Under the pieces are notes generated by a model. That model was given only the letters and a program-made list of their open reading frames with translations. It was not told the DNA's origin and ran no database searches. This document shows positions 57,380-64,000 of a stretch of 64,000 bases of DNA, one piece after another. Both the position numbers and the translations under genes were made by a program. Position 1 is the first letter of the stretch, and each line of letters opens with the position of its first letter. Source of the stretch: Lysobacter luteus (GTDB lineage Bacteria > Pseudomonadota > Gammaproteobacteria > Xanthomonadales > Xanthomonadaceae). The DNA is taken from positions 1,106,001 to 1,170,000 of the forward strand of contig NZ_OU015430.1 of assembly GCF_907164845.1 (NCBI RefSeq). Reading direction: 5' to 3'.

Positions 57380-58277
57380 GACACCGCGAGCGCCCGTCCG
57401 ACCCGGCTGCCCGTCTCGCGGCCGAGCCGCCCGGCCAACCAGCGCCCCGTGTCCGCCAGCCGTGCCAGGTCCACCCCGGTCTCGATGCCGAGCCCGTGCA
57501 GCATGTAGACGACGTCCTCGGTGGCGACGTTGCCACTGGCGCCGGTGGCATACGGGCACCCGCCGGTGCCGGCGACGGAGGCGTCGACCACCGAGACGCC
57601 CACCTCCAGGCAAGCGAGGAGGTTGGCCAGTGCCTGTCCGTAGGTGTCGTGGAAGTGCACCGCCAAAGCATTGAGCGGCACTTCGCCCGCCACGGCCTGC
57701 AACATCGCGCGCGCCTTGCCGGGCGTGCCCACGCCTATCGTGTCGCCCAGCGATATTTCGTAGCAGCCCATTCCGTGGAGTTGACGTGCGACGCGGACGA
57801 CATCGGCCAGCGGCACCTCCCCCTGGTAGGGACAGCCCAGCACGGTCGAGACGTAGCCACGCACCCGGACCCCGTCGCCGCGTGCGCGCTCCAGCACCGG
57901 CGCGAACCGCTGCAGCGATTCGTCGATCGAGGCATTGATGTTGCGCTGGTTGAAGGCCTCCGAGGCGGCGGTGAATACCGCAATCTCCTCGACGCCGGCC
58001 TCGCGTGCGCGCTCGTATCCTTTCTCGTTGGGCACCAGCACCGGGTAATGGACGCCCGGGCGACGGGTGATCCCGGTGAACACCTCGGTGGCATCGGCCA
58101 GCTGCGGCACCCACCTGGGGCTGACGAAGCTGGTCGCCTCGATGCTCTGCAGGCCGGTGGCCGAGAGCCGGTCGATCAGTTCGATCTTGTCGGCGGTGGA
58201 GACCATCGCCTTCTCGTTCTGCAACCCGTCGCGCGGGCCGACCTCGACGATGCGCACATGGCGGGGCAGGGCGGTGC

Positions 58278-58281
<4 letters not shown>
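57376..58281 (-). CDS. liuE: Hydroxymethylglutaryl-CoA lyase
   Basis: This 301-residue TIM-barrel lyase cleaves HMG-CoA to acetoacetate and acetyl-CoA, the last step of leucine degradation. Motifs are [23 protein letters not shown] and the catalytic cysteine in [14 protein letters not shown] (near 242). The start is GTG, overlapping the liuD stop by four bases (GTGA), and its own stop overlaps the GGDEF-EAL start. Order liuC-liuD-liuE; liuA and liuB are not in the window. Confidence 0.96.
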
Positions 58282-60287
<2,006 letters not shown>

Positions 60288-60328
60288 GCGAGGGTTGCCG
60301 GATTGCGTACGGGGGGAGGGCGTGCGGT

Positions 60329-61111
60329 TCACTCGCACCAGCCCGGTCTGCGCTTGTCGAGGAAGGCGCCCAGGCCTTCCTGGCCTTCCTTCGACACACG
60401 CAGGCGCGCGATCAGTGCCGCGTTGTCGGCATCGTGCCGGGCCCCGTCGGTGTGGGCCGAGACCTGGCGCACCAGCGCCTTGGCCTGCGCCGATGCGACC
60501 GGGCCGGCCTTCAGCAGCAGTTCGACCTGGCGTTGCAGGGTCGCGTCGAGGTCTTCGGCATCGACCGCTTCATGCAGCAGGCCCATCCGGTGGGCCTGGG
60601 CGGCGTCGAAAATTTCCGCGCTGGCAAACCAGCGGCGCGCCTGGCGTGCGCCGATCGCCTCGATGACATACGGCGAAATCACCGCCGGAAGCAGGCCGAG
60701 CTTGCTCTCGGTCAGGCCGAACTTGGCTCCGAACGCACCGATGGCGATGTCGCAGCAGGCCACCAGGCCCACGCCGCCACCGAACGCCGCGCCGTGCACG
60801 CGGGCGATGGTCGGCTTGGGCAGCTCGTTGAGGGTGCGCATGAGCCGCGCCAGCGCGAGCGAGTCCTCGCGGTTCTCGTCCTCGCTGGCGCTGGCCATGC
60901 CACGCATCCAGTTGAGGTCGGCGCCGGCGGAGAACGACGCGCCTTCGCCTTCAATAATCACCACCCGGACCGTGGGGTCGGAACCGACCGCCTCCAGCGC
61001 GCCGGTCAGGGCGGCGATCAGCATCGCGTCGAACGCGTTGTGGACGTCCGGGCGGTTCAGCCGCAGGTGTGCGACCGGTCCATCGCGCAGGTGCAGCAGG
61101 GGGTGGCTCAT
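60329..61111 (-). CDS. liuC: Methylglutaconyl-CoA hydratase (enoyl-CoA hydratase family)
   Basis: This 260-residue crotonase-fold enzyme has the oxyanion-hole segments SFSAGADLNWMRGMA and HGAAFGGGVGLVACCDIAI, and the catalytic Glu region FGLTESKLGLLPAVISPYV. SKLGLLPAVISPYV is typical of the methylglutaconyl-CoA hydratase branch. It lies 41 bases upstream of liuD, completing liuC-liuD-liuE. It is divergent from the iron permease gene. The start (MSHPLLHL) was chosen over a longer frame to 61189 that would enter the divergent promoter region. Confidence 0.93.
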   Translation of the reverse strand: MSHPLLHLRDGPVAHLRLNRPDVHNAFDAMLIAALTGALEAVGSDPTVRVVIIEGEGASFSAGADLNWMRGMASASEDENREDSLALARLMRTLNELPKPTIARVHGAAFGGGVGLVACCDIAIGAFGAKFGLTESKLGLLPAVISPYVIEAIGARQARRWFASAEIFDAAQAHRMGLLHEAVDAEDLDATLQRQVELLLKAGPVASAQAKALVRQVSAHTDGARHDADNAALIARLRVSKEGQEGLGAFLDKRRPGWCE

Positions 61112-61195
61112 CTGTATGCGTCCTTGGCGGGAGTGGGGATGATAGCCGTCGTGCCCGGGCGCCGCGCCGGGACACGCCGGGGCCGACATGGGTCA

Positions 61196-61214
61196 ATGCG
61201 ATCAATTCTCATTT
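61196..61214 (+). promoter_or_regulatory. Possible Fur box upstream of the FTR1 gene
   Basis: ATCAATTCTCATTT (61201-61214) matches one half of a Fur operator well (complement AAATGAGAAT) and the other half partly. It lies 40 bases upstream of the ATG, where an iron repressor could block transcription. It is an AT-rich island in GC-rich surroundings. Confidence 0.5.
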
Positions 61215-61253
61215 AACGTAGGATGGCGGGATCACCACCGGCCCGCCGTTTCC

Positions 61254-63188
61254 ATGACCCTGACCCTTCGTTGCCTGGTTGCTTCCCTGCTGCTGATGTT
61301 CGCGATGTCGGCGAATGCCACCACCGGCGCGCAGACCGTCTGGCGCCTGCTCGACTACATCGCGGTCGATTACGCGGTGGCGGTGCAGGACGGCGAAGTC
61401 GTGAGCGAGGGCGAGTATGCCGAGATGGTCGAGTTCGCCGACTCGGTGAACGAGCGCATGGCAGCGTTGCCCGCGACCTCCGAGACGGCGGAACTCATCG
61501 ACGGCGCCGCCGCGCTGCAAGCCGCGATCGACGCCAAGGCCGACCCGTCCGCAGTGGCCGGGCTGGCGCGCGGGCTGGCCGGACAGTTGCTGCAGGCGTA
61601 CCCGATGCCCGTCGCACCGTCCTCGACGCCCGACCTTGCGGCGGCGTCGGGCCTGTACCAGCAGCAGTGCGCCAGTTGCCACGGAACCACCGGTGCGGGC
61701 GACGGCCCCGCCGGGGTCGCGCTGGATCCGGCACCAATCGCGTTCACCGATCGCGAGCGCGCCCGCGAGCGCAGCATCTTCGCGCTGTACCAGGTGATCG
61801 AGCAGGGACTAGAAGGCACCAGCATGGGCAGCTACGCGCATCTGCCCGTCGACGACCGCTGGGCGCTCTCCTTCCACATCGGCCAGTACGCCTACCCCGA
61901 AGCGCTGGTGGACGAGGGCCGCCGCTTGTGGGAAGGCGACGATTCCCTGCGCCTGCTCGTGCCGGACCTCGCCGCGCTTACCCAACTGACCCCGGCCGCG
62001 CTTGCGGAAGAGGTCGGCGAGGATCGGGCCGCGGCGCTGATGGCCTACCTGCGGCGCACGCCCGAGGCGGTCGAAGCTCGGCCCGAAGGCTCCCTGACCC
62101 TGTCGCGCCAACGCCTGGCCGAAGGCCTGGCAGCCTACGCGGCCGGCGACCGGGGCGGCGCACGCGACCTGATGCTGTCGGCCTACCTGGACGGATTCGA
62201 GCCCGTCGAACCGCTTCTCGCATCGCGCGACCCTGCATTGATGGCGCGCATCGAAACCGCGATGGGCGAGTTGCGCTCGCGCATCGCCAGCTCGGCGGAC
62301 GTGGAGGAGGTGCAGGCGCAGGTCGGGGTGGTCAATGGCCTGTTCGACGACGCCGAGGCCACGCTGTCGCCTGACCAGGCCACCGCGGTCTCCTCCTTCA
62401 TCGGTGCTTTCACCATCCTGTTGCGCGAAGGGCTGGAAGCACTGCTGCTGGTGATCGCGATGATCGCTTTCCTGCGCAAGGCCAACCGCACCGAGGTGAT
62501 GCCGTACGTGCATGCAGGCTGGGTCGGCGCGTTGCTGGCAGGCGTCCTGACCTGGGGCGCGGCGACCTACCTGGTCAGCATCAGTGGTGCCAGTCGCGAG
62601 CTGACCGAAGGCTTCGCCGCGCTGTTCGCAGCGGTGGTGCTGCTGTTCGTCGGCATCTGGATGCACGGCAAGAGCCAGGCTGGCGCATGGCAGCGCTACA
62701 TCCGCGACAAGCTCTCGCACGCGCTCTCGCGGCGGTCGGCGTGGTTCCTGTTCCTGCTCTCGTTCGTGGTCGTTTACCGCGAGGTGTTCGAGACCGTGCT
62801 GTTCTATGCGGCGCTGTGGACGCAGGGCAACCCGTCCGCGATCCTGGCCGGCGCGGCCGTCGCCGTGGTGGTGCTGGGTGTCGTGGCGTGGGCGATGCTG
62901 CGCTACTCGCGCAAGCTGCCGATCGCCCGGTTCTTCGCCATCAGCTCGGTGCTCATCGCGGTTCTCGCGGTGATGCTGGCCGGCAAGGGCATCGCCGCCC
63001 TGCAGGAAGCCGGCTGGTTGCCGATGAGCCTGATCTCGTTCCCGCGGGTCGACCTGCTGGGTGTGTATCCGACGCTGGAGGGCGTGGGCACGCAGTTGCT
63101 GGTCCTGGCGACCCTGGCCGCCGGTTTCTGGCTCAACCGCCGGGCCGCGTCGGCGGTCGCGGTGACACCGGCGCACGAGTCGAACTGA
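61254..63188 (+). CDS. Cytochrome c-FTR1 family iron permease
   Basis: The 644-residue protein has a signal peptide (LVASLLLMFAMSANA). A periplasmic part contains a c-type heme site C139-x-x-C142-H143 (CASCHG) with a probable Met ligand in EGTSMGSYAH, then a helical region. From about residue 380 follows a seven-helix FTR1 permease with both iron motifs (REGLEALLLV near 391 and REVFETVLF near 508). Such fusions may oxidise ferrous iron through the heme before uptake. It is single and divergent from liuC, with a possible Fur box. The closest comparison is the FTR1 and EfeU families. Confidence 0.92.
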   Translation: MTLTLRCLVASLLLMFAMSANATTGAQTVWRLLDYIAVDYAVAVQDGEVVSEGEYAEMVEFADSVNERMAALPATSETAELIDGAAALQAAIDAKADPSAVAGLARGLAGQLLQAYPMPVAPSSTPDLAAASGLYQQQCASCHGTTGAGDGPAGVALDPAPIAFTDRERARERSIFALYQVIEQGLEGTSMGSYAHLPVDDRWALSFHIGQYAYPEALVDEGRRLWEGDDSLRLLVPDLAALTQLTPAALAEEVGEDRAAALMAYLRRTPEAVEARPEGSLTLSRQRLAEGLAAYAAGDRGGARDLMLSAYLDGFEPVEPLLASRDPALMARIETAMGELRSRIASSADVEEVQAQVGVVNGLFDDAEATLSPDQATAVSSFIGAFTILLREGLEALLLVIAMIAFLRKANRTEVMPYVHAGWVGALLAGVLTWGAATYLVSISGASRELTEGFAALFAAVVLLFVGIWMHGKSQAGAWQRYIRDKLSHALSRRSAWFLFLLSFVVVYREVFETVLFYAALWTQGNPSAILAGAAVAVVVLGVVAWAMLRYSRKLPIARFFAISSVLIAVLAVMLAGKGIAALQEAGWLPMSLISFPRVDLLGVYPTLEGVGTQLLVLATLAAGFWLNRRAASAVAVTPAHESN

Positions 63189-63233
63189 TCGTCGGTCGCT
63201 GCACGGGCGCGGCGCCCTCCGGCGCCACGCCGG

Positions 63234-63590
63234 TCAATGGCGGCTGCGCTTCGCGGCCGACCCTTTCACCTCGCTGGCTTCCACCCGCAGGCTGAAGGTG
63301 CGCTCCTCGCCGGGGTGGATCGCGCCGACCCCGACGACCTGGCGGTTGACCTCCCGGCCGCGCCCGTCGCGGATCGACAGCACCATCGAGTACTCGCAGG
63401 CGCCCTGGGCGGGCGCCGGGATGGTGCCCTCGACCTGCAGCGGCGAAAACGTCGCCGCCTCCGCCACTTCCGCGTCGAAGCGCAGGTGCCCGCGGCATTG
63501 CGGACACACGCTGGCGCTCTCGAGGATGGTGGTCTTGCAGTGCGGGCAGGTGCGCGTCGCGCCCGCGGTCCCGGGGCGCGGGGCGCTCAT
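63234..63590 (-). CDS. Zinc-ribbon protein of unknown function
   Basis: The 118-residue protein has a zinc ribbon formed by C15, C18, C29 and C32 (TCPHCKTTILESASVCPQC), followed by a beta-rich domain (CEYSMVLSIRDGRGREVNRQ) and a basic C terminus (SAAKRSRH). There is no signal peptide or membrane segment. The start overlaps the bactofilin stop by four bases (ATGA), so it is translationally coupled and may assist the bactofilin. Function unknown. Confidence 0.82.
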   Translation of the reverse strand: MSAPRPGTAGATRTCPHCKTTILESASVCPQCRGHLRFDAEVAEAATFSPLQVEGTIPAPAQGACEYSMVLSIRDGRGREVNRQVVGVGAIHPGEERTFSLRVEASEVKGSAAKRSRH

Positions 63591-64000
63591 GCGTCGTTGT
63601 CGGAAGCGGCCTTGTCGGACTTGCCGTTGCCGCCCTTGCCGCTGGAGCCGCCGGTGGCCTTGTCGCCCCAGCCGAAGTCGACCTGGCCGCGCATCCGCGC
63701 GCCGGTGGCGACCGTCAGCGCGCCGGCCTTGACGTCACCGGTGAGGGCGCCGGACTCGAGCAGCTCGACCTTCTGCGCGGATTCGATGTTGCCTTCCAGC
63801 TCGCCGGCCACGATGACCTTGTGGGCGCGCACGCCGCCCGACAGCCGCGCGCCGGGCTCGATGGTCAGGTTGCCCTGCACGTTGACGTCGCCGTTGAACT
63901 TGCCGGCGATGCGGACGTGGCCGGTGCCTTCGATCTTGCCCTCGATGGTCAGTTCAGCGGCGATCAGGGATTCCTTCAACGGCGCCTCGTTGCGCGCCGG
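63587..64000 (-). CDS. Bactofilin, 5' end outside window
   Basis: The frame is still open at the right edge; 137 residues are visible. The bactofilin core is recognisable by its beta-helix repeats: LIAAELTIEGKIEGTGHVRI, AGKFNGDVNVQGNLTI, GGVRAHKVIVAGELEGNI and GALTGDVKAGALTV. A flexible Gly/Ser/Lys tail follows. Bactofilins form filaments at the inner membrane that guide cell-wall enzymes, stalks or chromosome position. A TTG at 63979 is an internal codon rather than the likely start, because upstream codons (PARNEAP) read on. It is coupled to the zinc-ribbon gene. Confidence 0.92.
   Translation of the reverse strand, partial: PARNEAPLKESLIAAELTIEGKIEGTGHVRIAGKFNGDVNVQGNLTIEPGARLSGGVRAHKVIVAGELEGNIESAQKVELLESGALTGDVKAGALTVATGARMRGQVDFGWGDKATGGSSGKGGNGKSDKAASDNDA

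Overview
The window looks like chromosomal core sequence from a GC-rich gammaproteobacterium of the Xanthomonadaceae/Lysobacteraceae (Lysobacter, Luteimonas or Xanthomonas-like). The best markers are the xanthomonad-type arginine route (N-acetylornithine carbamoyltransferase, acetylcitrulline deacetylase and a fused NAG kinase/synthase), a DksA-type protein with a long lysine/alanine-rich tail, a FimX-type c-di-GMP receptor, and GTAG-type palindromic repeats. I saw no insertion sequence, prophage, plasmid or CRISPR signature. About 60 protein genes, two of them cut by the window edges, and one tRNA fill the window densely, with many ATGA/TGATG stop-start overlaps.

Layout. 0-5.6 kb: a TPR/SUMF1-fold protein cut by the left edge, an M48 peptidase, phaR-phaB, gluQ and htpX. 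5.7-14.4 kb: fimX, divergent epmB and efp, then methylthioadenosine deaminase, ubiG, a MupP-like phosphatase, a squalene-synthase-like protein and folE2. 14.5-23.9 kb: a diguanylate cyclase, the yidD-pyrC-M23 lipoprotein cluster, the tailed DksA-like gene, the cysS-sufE-MFS operon and a small exported protein. 24-35 kb: the arginine cluster argF'-argG-argE'-argB(A)-GNAT-argC-argH, then proB-proA. An arginine-codon-rich leader ORF and a strong terminator precede argF', and palindromic repeats sit between several arg genes. 35-41 kb: the pgaABCD exopolysaccharide operon on the minus strand, with a near-perfect CRP/Clp box upstream. 41-46 kb: tRNA-Pro(CGG), hisS translationally coupled to a long aromatic amino acid lyase, and a calcineurin-type phosphoesterase. 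46-52.5 kb: mtnB-mtnD-mtnC (methionine salvage) downstream of three transporters (APC, NhaC, NSS). 52.7-64 kb: a Nudix hydrolase, the EF-P paralogue efpL, a short-chain dehydrogenase, a PAS-GGDEF-EAL protein overlapping the liuC-liuD-liuE leucine-degradation genes, a cytochrome c-FTR1 iron permease behind a possible Fur box, a zinc-ribbon protein, and a bactofilin cut by the right edge.

How the genes fit together. Three c-di-GMP proteins (the degenerate fimX, an active-looking GGDEF protein and the GGDEF-EAL protein) share the window with the pga operon, whose upstream Clp-type site would respond to c-di-GMP if Clp behaves as it does in Xanthomonas. Polyproline translation is served by EF-P, its modifying enzyme EpmB, and the arginine-tipped paralogue EfpL. 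Methylthioadenosine deaminase and mtnBDC fit a Pseudomonas-like methionine salvage route. Starts were chosen by Shine-Dalgarno match, overlap with the upstream gene and family length. All functions are inferred by reading the sequence; no database search was run.
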